From assembly GCF_014652435.1 (NCBI RefSeq), contig NZ_BMYU01000002.1, forward strand, positions 1 through 64,000: DNA of 64,000 nt, in the 5' to 3' direction. A model generated the notes under the pieces. The model was given only the letters and a program-made list of their open reading frames with translations. It had not been told where the DNA came from and did no database searches. The position numbers were made by a program, and so were the translations under genes. The DNA comes from Cognatundibacterium squillarum (GTDB lineage Bacteria; Pseudomonadota; Gammaproteobacteria; Burkholderiales; Burkholderiaceae_D). Below are positions 17,543 through 25,290 of the stretch, one piece after another; the stretch's first letter is position 1, and each line of letters opens with the position of its first letter.

Positions 17543-18889
17543 ATGTCTTCCCGAACTGATCAGTACAGCCTGAATTTATTCAGCAATATTGAAAATACCG
17601 AGATCTACAAAAAGCCTGTACAGGCCACGCAAATTCTGATCGCAAACGGCATCATGACCGGGCAACAGGTCAAAGCCTGGAATACCTTGCTCAAACATGC
17701 AAAAGAGCAAAACGATGCATACAACCTGACCATCAAGGCAGGTGAAACCAAAAAGCCGCGTACGTTCCGGATTAACCGTCTGGAGCTAATGGACAAAATG
17801 GGCTATAAGTCCACCAACCGGAAGCACTTCAAAGAAGCATTAATCAAAATGCAAGATTTGAAAGCAACCTGGGATATTCTTGGACAAGATGGCAACAATG
17901 CATGGGCATCGTGCGTACTGTTACCGTTTCTGGTTGTGGATAACGAATACGTGCATTATTCGTTCGTTGAACACATCGAACCAATGCTGTTCAATTCTGA
18001 AATTTTCCACCACCTTAACCTCGGCATTCAGCGTCTGTTAAAGCGGGATGAATCGGTAAAGTTGTATGACTGGGTAAGCCGCTACAAAACCAATCCGTCA
18101 AAACGTACCAACTGCGACCCCTGGGAATTGTGGCGCTGGATTATTTACGGCGAAGTGGACAAGAAAAGTTATCTGCAGGAATACAAGTTATTCAAGCGCG
18201 ATAAGTTGTTGCCAGCCATCAAAGAAATCAATGAAGTGACCGATATCATGCTGGAGCTAATCGAAAATAAAGATGGCTCACGCAGGGTAAAAGAGTTGCA
18301 ATTTAAGATCACTGAGAAGCCGAAATTCAACTCGAAAGAAGGTGAAAACAAAGAGGTGGTCGATGTCGGCCCGACGCTGAAAGATATCAATGATCAGCTG
18401 CAAAAATTAGATATTTCTAATTACTATAAGAAAAAGCTTACTAATTTTTATGATCTCGCGCTGATTCAGGCAAACATCCAGTACACCATCAGCCGGATGA
18501 ATGATCAGACCCAGGATTCCATTAAAAATCTGGGCGCTTATTTACTGAAAGCCTGTGAACAGGATTACGCCGGATTCACAAAGCAGAAAGCGCAAAGCCA
18601 GGGCAACGGTAATGGCACCATGAAAGTGTCTGACGTACTTGCAGAATTCCAGAAGGTCAGAACGGATGACGCGATTCGCATGTTTGGTGAAATGCCGCTG
18701 GCTGATCAGGAACAAAAAATCGCTCAGTACAATGCTGTGAATGAACACGCTGAACAGCAAATTCCGGCTGACATTGAAGACCGTCATAACCGGCATATGA
18801 TCCCGTTTTATCAATGGCTGGCAAAGACAACCTGGGGCGATCCTACGCCGGAAGAGATTATTGAATTCACCATGAAGATTAAAAAATAA
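17543..18889 (+). CDS. Rep_3 / RepB-family replication initiator protein
   Basis: A 448-residue initiator. Residues about 20-250 carry the two winged-helix layout of Rep_3 proteins, for example TFRINRLELMDKMGYKSTN, the EPMLFNSEIFHHLNLGIQRL segment and VKLYDWVSRYKTNP. The C-terminal 190 residues are an acidic extension not present in small plasmid Rep proteins. The gene follows directly on the iteron array and its inverted operator, and it is followed by a strong terminator. It would open the origin and recruit the host helicase. The ATG at 17543 is the first after the operator. No frameshift is seen, so replication is probably functional. Confidence 0.88.
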   Translation: MSSRTDQYSLNLFSNIENTEIYKKPVQATQILIANGIMTGQQVKAWNTLLKHAKEQNDAYNLTIKAGETKKPRTFRINRLELMDKMGYKSTNRKHFKEALIKMQDLKATWDILGQDGNNAWASCVLLPFLVVDNEYVHYSFVEHIEPMLFNSEIFHHLNLGIQRLLKRDESVKLYDWVSRYKTNPSKRTNCDPWELWRWIIYGEVDKKSYLQEYKLFKRDKLLPAIKEINEVTDIMLELIENKDGSRRVKELQFKITEKPKFNSKEGENKEVVDVGPTLKDINDQLQKLDISNYYKKKLTNFYDLALIQANIQYTISRMNDQTQDSIKNLGAYLLKACEQDYAGFTKQKAQSQGNGNGTMKVSDVLAEFQKVRTDDAIRMFGEMPLADQEQKIAQYNAVNEHAEQQIPADIEDRHNRHMIPFYQWLAKTTWGDPTPEEIIEFTMKIKK

Positions 18890-18910
18890 TAATTCTTATC
18901 TGTGATAAAA

Positions 18911-18940
18911 AAGCACCTGCTAATAACAGGTGCTTTTTTA
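18911..18940 (+). terminator. Rho-independent terminator of rep
   Basis: AAGCACCTG, loop CTAATAA, CAGGTGCTT, then a run of T. A perfect 9-bp stem with a T tract, 21 bp after the Rep stop codon. Confidence 0.88.
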
Positions 18941-19613
18941 TTTCGTAAAAGGAAAAGTTCGATTGATGCAATCACCTTCTAGAACAGATAAAGGTACGAT
19001 GTTTGTTCGCATTATTGCTATGCTCAAAGAAAGGGGAATATGTGCGCAATGTTGTTTCGCATAGATAAGGAGCGTATCCACTGATTATGCTTTAAGCAGT
19101 TACTCTCACTGTATTCTGCCAAATACTCGGTATAGAAAAGTAACGGTTAGCCTGCAAAAACATTCACGGATATAGAACGGCAAAAACGAATAGCCATCAA
19201 TAGTCGCGGCAATGAAAAGCACTCAGACAGAAGGCCGTTTGATTTATCTGCTCCATCATTTCTTCAGTAAAAAACATCTCCAAATTCACTAAACAGATTG
19301 CAGTTACATTTGGCTGTGAACTTTATTCTTCGTCTTTTCGTCGGTTAATTCAAAAATATTCGATGCTTTGAATTTTAGGGTTTGAGTTTGATCGCCGATA
19401 CATCGCTGCCCATTGAAAGCAAGAGTATTCTTTTGAGTCTTCAGGGCGCGTTTTATGCAATTCGTTCATCTGTAGATGGTCGTGACATTAAATGTTGCGT
19501 GGGCCGCAGAAGTCGCAACAGTTTTTCTGTCCGGAATAGCGATCCATAATTCACCATGTTAGATCGAATCAAAATATGTTCGCATTGAATGAAATTCGGT
19601 CGACAATTTTGTA

Positions 19614-19631
19614 ACTTGAGCCGGCGCAAGT
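19614..19631 (+). promoter_or_regulatory. parS-like palindrome 1
   Basis: ACTTGAGCCGGCGCAAGT, an 18-bp palindrome with one mismatched pair. Exact copies recur at 20115 and 21159, and the exact reverse complement is at 19880. Clustering beside parA-parB marks it as the ParB binding site. Confidence 0.75.
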
Positions 19632-19879
19632 CTGGTGAAATGCATTAGGCAAACGAGAGAAAGTTTCTGAATTGTTTGATGCCAGAACCAGTTTCACTTT
19701 TTTAGATCATTATTTCCCCCAGAACGTATCGCTAACCTTTGCAGTAGGAAATTGCTACGACACATACTTTTCAGTATGTCTTCATTTGTGATGGAAAAAG
19801 AATGAAGCACTCCCTGGCAGCCTGAATGACTGAGAGCGAAGATTACGAAGAGGGGAGAACGTCCTATGTAAAATCCTCA

Positions 19880-19897
19880 ACTTGCGCCGGCTCAAGT
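19880..19897 (-). promoter_or_regulatory. parS-like palindrome 2
   Basis: ACTTGCGCCGGCTCAAGT, the exact reverse complement of palindrome 1, 266 bp from it. Confidence 0.75.
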
Positions 19898-20114
19898 TTC
19901 AGTTGGCGCAAATCACCCGGATGAAACGGAATCGACTTTGCGAATGAATCTTTTTCACACAGTGCGCACATCACAATGGATTGTCGGAACAAATATTCGG
20001 CGAACCTTCGCTTCAGATATGCTTCAGGAATCGATGGAAATTCGGACTGAGCTCAATTGCGTGACCATCCATCGTTACGCGAATCTCAAATTCAAAAACA
20101 CCAGTAATGCCCCG

Positions 20115-20132
20115 ACTTGAGCCGGCGCAAGT
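20115..20132 (+). promoter_or_regulatory. parS-like palindrome 3
   Basis: ACTTGAGCCGGCGCAAGT, identical to palindrome 1, about 300 bp before parA. Confidence 0.75.
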
Positions 20133-20209
20133 CGCACCGGTATTGGCATGTGCATGATCCTTAGAAATGAAACATGAACGCATCCGGCAACAACGATGGT
20201 GCATACTAT

Positions 20210-20227
20210 TCTTGAACCGGCTCAAGT
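20210..20227 (+). promoter_or_regulatory. parS-like palindrome 4 (degenerate)
   Basis: TCTTGAACCGGCTCAAGT keeps the CCGG centre and both TTG/CAAGT arms but differs at the first base and in the inner pairs. A weaker ParB site is plausible. Confidence 0.6.
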
Positions 20228-20416
20228 CTGGCAACATAAGTTCCTTTGCATGACAGAAGTATGTGAACTAATAAAAGCATCTCATGATAAACATAAAAAA
20301 CAGATCGAATATCCGAAATAATTCGCACAACTAGCCCAATATCTACAAATAAGCAATTGTATTAATAAGAATCTGTTTTATAATAATAAAACTTATTAAT
20401 ACACAATGAGGCTTTT

Positions 20417-21076
20417 ATGATCATCGTTGTTGGCGCAGAAAAGGGTGGCGTGGGTAAAACGCTGATCTCTACAAATATCGCCGCATTAGCAGCATCCGAA
20501 GGCGTTGAAGTGTGCCTGATGGATACTGATCCACAAGGTTCTGCTACCGCCTGGGCACGCATTCGTCGCTCGCAGGAAGGCTTAACGCAGTTTCCGGTGG
20601 TGACGATTCCGCCGGATCCTTTGTATGAGCTGCAAACCATCGCACCGAAGTTTGACTTAATCGTTGTCGATATCGGCGCGCAGAATTACCGCACGATGGA
20701 AAAAGCGGCGATTCTGGCCGATATGATCATCGTGCCTACCGGTGCTGATCAATTGGAAGCGGAAGCGACACTGCGCGTCTGCTCGATTCTGCAAACCATG
20801 GATGCGCGTCATAAAGATGGCAAAGTGCCGGTCAATATCCTGCTGAATCAGATGCCGACCAATGCTAAATCAAAAGAAGCAGCTGCACTGCGCGAGTTTT
20901 TCGCGGATGAAACCTATCCGGTGTTCAAGTCTGAGCTGAAAGGCCGTGCATCCTGGCGGAATTCCCGTCGTGCAGGTGCTGCGATGCATGAAATGACCGG
21001 TCGTGATGCTGACCCGAAAGCGACAGCAGAAATTCGTGCGGTGTATGAGGAAATTAAAGCATTAGCAGGTGCATGA
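20417..21076 (+). CDS. parA: ParA-type partition ATPase
   Basis: A 219-residue P-loop ATPase of the ParA/MinD superfamily. It starts MIIVVGAEKGGVGKT, which holds the deviant Walker A KGGVGKT at residues 9-15. The DTDPQGSAT motif and LIVVDIGAQ follow at the expected distances. It lacks the N-terminal DNA-binding domain of type Ia ParA, so it belongs to the short (type Ib-like) group. It overlaps parB by four bases (ATGA), so the two are translated together. Its job is to pull ParB-parS complexes apart so that each daughter cell receives the replicon. The gene follows four parS-like palindromes. Confidence 0.92.
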   Translation: MIIVVGAEKGGVGKTLISTNIAALAASEGVEVCLMDTDPQGSATAWARIRRSQEGLTQFPVVTIPPDPLYELQTIAPKFDLIVVDIGAQNYRTMEKAAILADMIIVPTGADQLEAEATLRVCSILQTMDARHKDGKVPVNILLNQMPTNAKSKEAAALREFFADETYPVFKSELKGRASWRNSRRAGAAMHEMTGRDADPKATAEIRAVYEEIKALAGA

Positions 21077-21999
21077 TGAAACCATTTAAAAAACCGTCGC
21101 AGGACGAAATCGCCAAAATCTCTCAGGTCGCAGGCACATTTTCTGCGGCGGTAGCCAAACTTGAGCCGGCGCAAGTTGCGCCAGTTCGCGGTTATCAGAC
21201 CGGCTCCACGTATGACGTGCCGATTTCTGAAATCAAGGTCAATCCATATAATGCGCGTCGTCTGATGTCGCAGGATGGTATCGACGAATTGTCACTGTCG
21301 ATCGCCAAACAGCAAGATACGCCCGCAATTGCCTATCTGGACGACGCCGGCGTGGTGTGTCTGGTGGATGGTCACCGTCGTTTGGAAGCTTGCCGGCTGG
21401 CCGGGAAATCCAGTCTGCGTGTGGAAATTCAGGTGCGTCCGGTCAGTACACGCGATCTGTATCTGGCTTCGCGTCGTGCAAACGTGGAACGTAAAGACCA
21501 GTCTCCACTGGATGATGCGCTGGCGTGGCGAGTTCTGCTGGAAGACGGCGTATATAAATCGCAAATCGAAATTGCACGCGATCTGGGTATCGATGAAACC
21601 GTTTTTTCGCGTATCTTCAATCTCGGTGTGATCCCGAAAACTATCGTCCGCATTCTGGCAGACCGTCCGAATTTGCTGAATCTGCGTATGCTGGATGCGA
21701 TTCGTAAATACTGGGAAGCCGCTGGTGATGAGCAGACTGAAATTCTGATTCTGGAAATTGATAACCATGATCTGAGTTCTCGTGAAGTGGATGCACGTCG
21801 TCAGGCTTTATCGAAAGTAAAATCCAAACGCAGCCGTGCAGTGTCGGTACCGATGAAATATGCACACGGTTCTTCTTTGCTGAAACGCTTTGAAGACAAA
21901 GGCAAGATTCAGCTGGAAATTTCGGATATCAAAGATAAAGAACTGATCGAAAAAATCTCTGAACGTCTGAATCAGATCACCAAAGAATTGTTGTCCTGA
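21073..21999 (+). CDS. parB: ParB/Spo0J-family centromere-binding protein
   Basis: A 308-residue ParB. Residues about 45-140 are the N-terminal ParB/Srx domain, including VPISEIKVNPYNARRL, LVDGHRRLEACRLAG (the GxRR-like CTPase motif is GHRRL) and RRANVERKDQSPLDDA. The helix-turn-helix is SQIEIARDLGIDETVFSRIF at about 157-176. The C-terminal 80 residues are a charged dimerisation region. It starts inside the parA stop and is followed by a terminator. An exact copy of the parS palindrome lies within the gene, at codons about 29-35, in the linker before the conserved domain. Confidence 0.92.
   Translation: MMKPFKKPSQDEIAKISQVAGTFSAAVAKLEPAQVAPVRGYQTGSTYDVPISEIKVNPYNARRLMSQDGIDELSLSIAKQQDTPAIAYLDDAGVVCLVDGHRRLEACRLAGKSSLRVEIQVRPVSTRDLYLASRRANVERKDQSPLDDALAWRVLLEDGVYKSQIEIARDLGIDETVFSRIFNLGVIPKTIVRILADRPNLLNLRMLDAIRKYWEAAGDEQTEILILEIDNHDLSSREVDARRQALSKVKSKRSRAVSVPMKYAHGSSLLKRFEDKGKIQLEISDIKDKELIEKISERLNQITKELLS
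21159..21176 (+). promoter_or_regulatory. parS-like palindrome 5, inside parB
   Basis: ACTTGAGCCGGCGCAAGT, identical to palindromes 1 and 3, located in the parB coding sequence in a poorly conserved linker. Intragenic parS sites are known in some chromosomal par loci; here it could nucleate ParB spreading or feed back on the operon. Confidence 0.75.
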
Positions 22000-22027
22000 T
22001 TAATTATTAATAGCAGTAAATAAGAAT

Positions 22028-22057
22028 AAAGCGCAGCGAGTCTGCGCTTTTTCTTTT
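22028..22057 (+). terminator. Rho-independent terminator of parAB
   Basis: AAAGCGCAG, loop CGAGT, CTGCGCTTT, then TTCTTTT. A perfect 9-bp stem, 29 bp after the parB stop codon. Confidence 0.85.
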
Positions 22058-22274
22058 CCGGGGCAGTTGCACATGGCGAGCGCATCTTTGCGGATTCGCA
22101 GATTGCCGGATTGGTGGAAGAGCAGGGGACTCGCAGAAAATCCGACTTTAATCGCAACCGCGCCCGTATTCACTTCCGCATCTGTTCAGGAATTAAGAAG
22201 CGCTTTTGCCAGCGTAAATCCCTGTAAAAACGCCATCGGTAGCAGAACGGAATTTCGCGCCAGCCGCACCGTAT

Positions 22275-22358
22275 TGTGCAGAACTGCGCATGTGTGATTT
22301 TCGGAGAGCCGGACTTTCTGCCGACGACCGCCGGATCGCTGTGCTGTACTCCGCATTT
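22275..22358 (-). repeat. 84-bp dispersed intergenic element, copy 3
   Basis: Inverted copy between the convergent ends of parB and the recombinase gene. It starts TGTGCAGAACTGCGC, carries CCGGACTTTCTGCC in the centre and ends TACTCCGCATTT, 30 bp before the recombinase stop codon. Confidence 0.84.
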
Positions 22359-22387
22359 CAGGCAAAAATGCCGGTTTTCAGAGGCTG

Positions 22388-24574
22388 TTAAGCCTTCTCT
22401 GCGTCATTGCCTTCAATATCATCAGAAAGTGCGGCAGCGGGCTGCGCTGCATTTTGCGGCGCACTGAACAAATCACGGGTATTGATACAGGCCGGTGGAC
22501 GTACCTGCTGACTCTGGTTCACGAACTGTTCCATCAGACGGATGCGCTGTTCGAGTTCCGTGGTCACATAAATCGTGGTGGTGTTCAGCGAACTGTGTCC
22601 CAGATTCTGTTGCAGCACTTCAACCGGAACACCATTCGCGACGGCGTGTGAACCGGAGGTGTGGCGCAACCAGTGGGTGGAGGCAGCACGTAGTTTAGTT
22701 GCTGTTTCCGGTGCCTGTTCCGCGATCAGAGCGGCAGTCTCTTCAAAGAATTTTTTCAGATTCCGGTAGATACGGCTGTGCGCCATGGTTTCCTGTTGCT
22801 CGCGTCGCTGCGTGCTGTTGTTCAGCAGTTTTAAGTGCGCGGGGCTGTCCTCCAGATGGCTGAACAGCGGTGCTTCCGCCGGCATATCCTGCAAGCTGCC
22901 GTAACCGCGTGTCGCGAAATAGCGCTGCAGTATCTGCATTGCTGCCTGCGGCACCGGCACTGCGCGCTGCTTGTTGCCTTTACCGATCACTGATAACACC
23001 CAGCCACCGGCCAGCCCGTTGCTGCCACTCTGAAAATACAAATCCCCTTTGCGCGCAGCACTCAGTTCCGATAAGCGCATGCCAGTGGCGTACGCCAGCA
23101 TCAGCATGGATTGCAGGCGCAGATGTGCCTCTGAAAACGGCTTTTGCATCGCGGCCTGCAATAGCAGAGCCCATTCTTCCTGACTGAAGCTGCGCTGCGT
23201 CGCAATCACCGGTTTGTGATCGACACGCGGACGGATCCCGTCCCACGGATTTACTTCCAGATAGCGGCGGCGCACCAGCCATTCGCACATCGAGGTCAGA
23301 ATCGTGATTGCCAGTTTCTGCGACGAAGGCTTCAGCACGCCATTGCGTTCTGTGTGTTCGCGCTGCCATTGCACACGCAATAAGCGCGGAATCTCTTTTG
23401 GAACGGCTGGCGGTTTCAATTCTTCAAACGGCCGCCAGCCCGGGCTCCAGCGCTCTGTATGACGCTTACCCAGCCACGCCGATTCCGGCAATTTGTACTG
23501 GCTGTGCCAGAGTTCCGGTGCCAGCCGTCCCAGATCCCATAAGAAGTCGCGGTAAGCCAGACAATCCTGCGTCGTTAAATCCGACATCGCTTTGCCGCGC
23601 TCCAGTACCGCCCATAGCAGAAAACGTTCTGCCTGTGAGCGGTAAGACAAATAAGTGTTCGATCCGAACGGAAAGGTTTGCAGCCATAACTGCACCGCAT
23701 CGTAATCGTTATGCACACCGGACATATTGCGTGCTGCCCGGTTATAACCCTGCTCACCATTCAGCGCTGCGGACGGCTGAAAATATTCCAGCGGCACGAT
23801 AGAAGTACTGCGGGCGCGCCCCGCTTTCAGACTCTCAATATCCAGATTGCTTCGGCGGGACAACGCATAGCGTTCCAGCGCCAGTTGCAGGGTTTCCTGA
23901 TTCAGTTCCAGCCAGCGCACGATACATTGCGCGGTACGCTCACCCAGACCGGGCACCAGATTAAACCAGCGGTAGCCATTGTTGTTGATCGCTTCGCATA
24001 ATTCCTGCAGCGTATTCACACCGGCGCGTATCAGGCGGTTGGCGATGCGGGCATTCAGCCAGCCAAGCACAGAATCCTGCGGATGCGGATCGGCCACCGC
24101 CATATCCTGCAGCCATAACAGCGCCGCATGCTGACGCTTACGCAAGCGCTCATTCCGCGCTGCTTTTTGTGCGTCAACACCATCGCCTTCCGGAAACAGT
24201 TCCGCAAACCGCTCCAGCAAATCATTTTCTGAATACATTTCATAAGGATCGTATTCCTCACGAAACTGCTCCAGCGTCGGCACAGCTGCCGGAACCGGAT
24301 CCAGCAATTGCTCCGGTTCGAGTCTGATCACACGTGCGTAGGATGCCTTACCCAGACGCCGCGCTACCTGACCGAGTTCGCGCCGTATCCAGTCCAGCGT
24401 GGAACGCGCAATCCGCAAATCCACATGGCCTTCATCCCAGTTTTCCAGATACGTCGCCGCCAGCCGCGCCAGCGGTAGACCTTCCAGATAACCTTTCAGA
24501 AAAGCAAAATGATGCCGGCTGACTTTATCCAGAATCAGAATAACGGTTTGTTCGGTAGCTTTAGGACGAGGCAT
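22388..24574 (-). CDS. Large tyrosine recombinase (phage-integrase family, N-terminal DUF3701)
   Basis: A 728-residue site-specific recombinase. Residues about 10-330 form a long N-terminal region of the DUF3701 type, including a helix-hairpin-helix-like segment (AGVNTLQELCEAINNNGYRW, then LVPGLGERTAQCIVRWL). Residues about 330-440 are the SAM-like core-binding domain. The catalytic domain has the first Arg in ATGMRLSELSAA, HWLRHTSGSHAVAN (the His-x-x-Arg box) and LGHSSLNTTTIYVTTE with the nucleophilic Tyr. It is convergent with parAB. Such enzymes beside partition genes on Burkholderiales secondary replicons may resolve multimers, in the manner of Xer proteins. That role is inference, and a mobile-element origin is the alternative. 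Confidence 0.87.
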   Translation of the reverse strand: MPRPKATEQTVILILDKVSRHHFAFLKGYLEGLPLARLAATYLENWDEGHVDLRIARSTLDWIRRELGQVARRLGKASYARVIRLEPEQLLDPVPAAVPTLEQFREEYDPYEMYSENDLLERFAELFPEGDGVDAQKAARNERLRKRQHAALLWLQDMAVADPHPQDSVLGWLNARIANRLIRAGVNTLQELCEAINNNGYRWFNLVPGLGERTAQCIVRWLELNQETLQLALERYALSRRSNLDIESLKAGRARSTSIVPLEYFQPSAALNGEQGYNRAARNMSGVHNDYDAVQLWLQTFPFGSNTYLSYRSQAERFLLWAVLERGKAMSDLTTQDCLAYRDFLWDLGRLAPELWHSQYKLPESAWLGKRHTERWSPGWRPFEELKPPAVPKEIPRLLRVQWQREHTERNGVLKPSSQKLAITILTSMCEWLVRRRYLEVNPWDGIRPRVDHKPVIATQRSFSQEEWALLLQAAMQKPFSEAHLRLQSMLMLAYATGMRLSELSAARKGDLYFQSGSNGLAGGWVLSVIGKGNKQRAVPVPQAAMQILQRYFATRGYGSLQDMPAEAPLFSHLEDSPAHLKLLNNSTQRREQQETMAHSRIYRNLKKFFEETAALIAEQAPETATKLRAASTHWLRHTSGSHAVANGVPVEVLQQNLGHSSLNTTTIYVTTELEQRIRLMEQFVNQSQQVRPPACINTRDLFSAPQNAAQPAAALSDDIEGNDAEKA

Positions 24575-24670
24575 GCGCAGCGCAAAAGAAATTCAGCAGA
24601 GCCGCATTATGCGCGGCGCGGGGGAGGGAAGACAAGGCTAAGAACTGGCGCGACGCTGATTAAACGCTGG

Positions 24671-25078
24671 CTAAGCGCCATCAAACAAGCCACCCATATC
24701 CGCGATTTGGTACGCGATGTCCGGATGTTTTTCCAGACTTTTACGAATCGCGGCGGGGATAGCTTTGCGGGTTTTGCGGCACAGACCGGGCATGGGTTCG
24801 ACGCGGATCAGGATGCCGCGCAGGGTGCGCACCGCACTGACTTTGCTGATATTCAGACGAATGCCGACCTGTTCTTCCATCTTTTGTTCGATACGGCGTA
24901 AGTCTGCGAGGCTGCTCAGGTTTTCAAGTCGTTCCAGCAAGCGTTGTTCGTCGCTGCGGGTCAGGCGCAGGATGCGGGTGTCGGCGTTGATGCTGACTAG
25001 CAGATCGTCGAGTTCGCAGTCGCAGGCGCCGGGCGGGCAACGCGGGCGGATAGCAGGCGAAAGATCTGTCAGCGTCAT
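24671..25078 (-). CDS. Conserved-looking protein with CPPGACDC motif, unknown function
   Basis: From an ATG at 25078 this gives 135 residues; an ATG at 25141 would add 21 low-quality ones. Neither has a clear ribosome-binding site. The N-terminal part has a striking cysteine cluster (RPRCPPGACDCELDDLL), which could bind metal. A helical middle (DEQRLLERLENLSSLADLRR) and a basic C-terminal half follow. It lies 96 bp upstream of the recombinase and in the same direction, so the two may be co-transcribed. I do not recognise a named family. Confidence 0.6.
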   Translation of the reverse strand: MTLTDLSPAIRPRCPPGACDCELDDLLVSINADTRILRLTRSDEQRLLERLENLSSLADLRRIEQKMEEQVGIRLNISKVSAVRTLRGILIRVEPMPGLCRKTRKAIPAAIRKSLEKHPDIAYQIADMGGLFDGA

Positions 25079-25290
25079 GGTGGATGTGCTTTCAGGGCAG
25101 CGGGTTGTGTAAACGGGCGATCCGGATGCAGTTGCGATCATAACTGAAACACGCCGTCAGACAATGCCGGACGTGGCGCAAGTCAAACACAGAGCGGCAG
25201 AAAGTGCACAGGGGCAGCAGCTCAGGTATGATCTTTGCACCTGCAGCCATTCAGCGCTGCATTTGTCTTTGCCAATGGCAACTCTGAACA

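Larger units (their letters stand above)
18941..20416. other. Gene-free partition (centromere) region
   Basis: About 1.5 kb between rep and parA with no convincing gene, AT-richer than its surroundings. It holds four ACTTG-type 18-bp palindromes, described separately, which look like parS sites. A 60-codon frame at 19938-20120 crosses the edge of one palindrome and is not credible. The last 90 bp before parA is very AT-rich and should contain its promoter. Confidence 0.6.

Noticed and set aside
19938..20120. Plus-strand frame of 60 codons in the centromere region
   Set aside because: Runs into a parS-like palindrome and has no start signal; probably chance.
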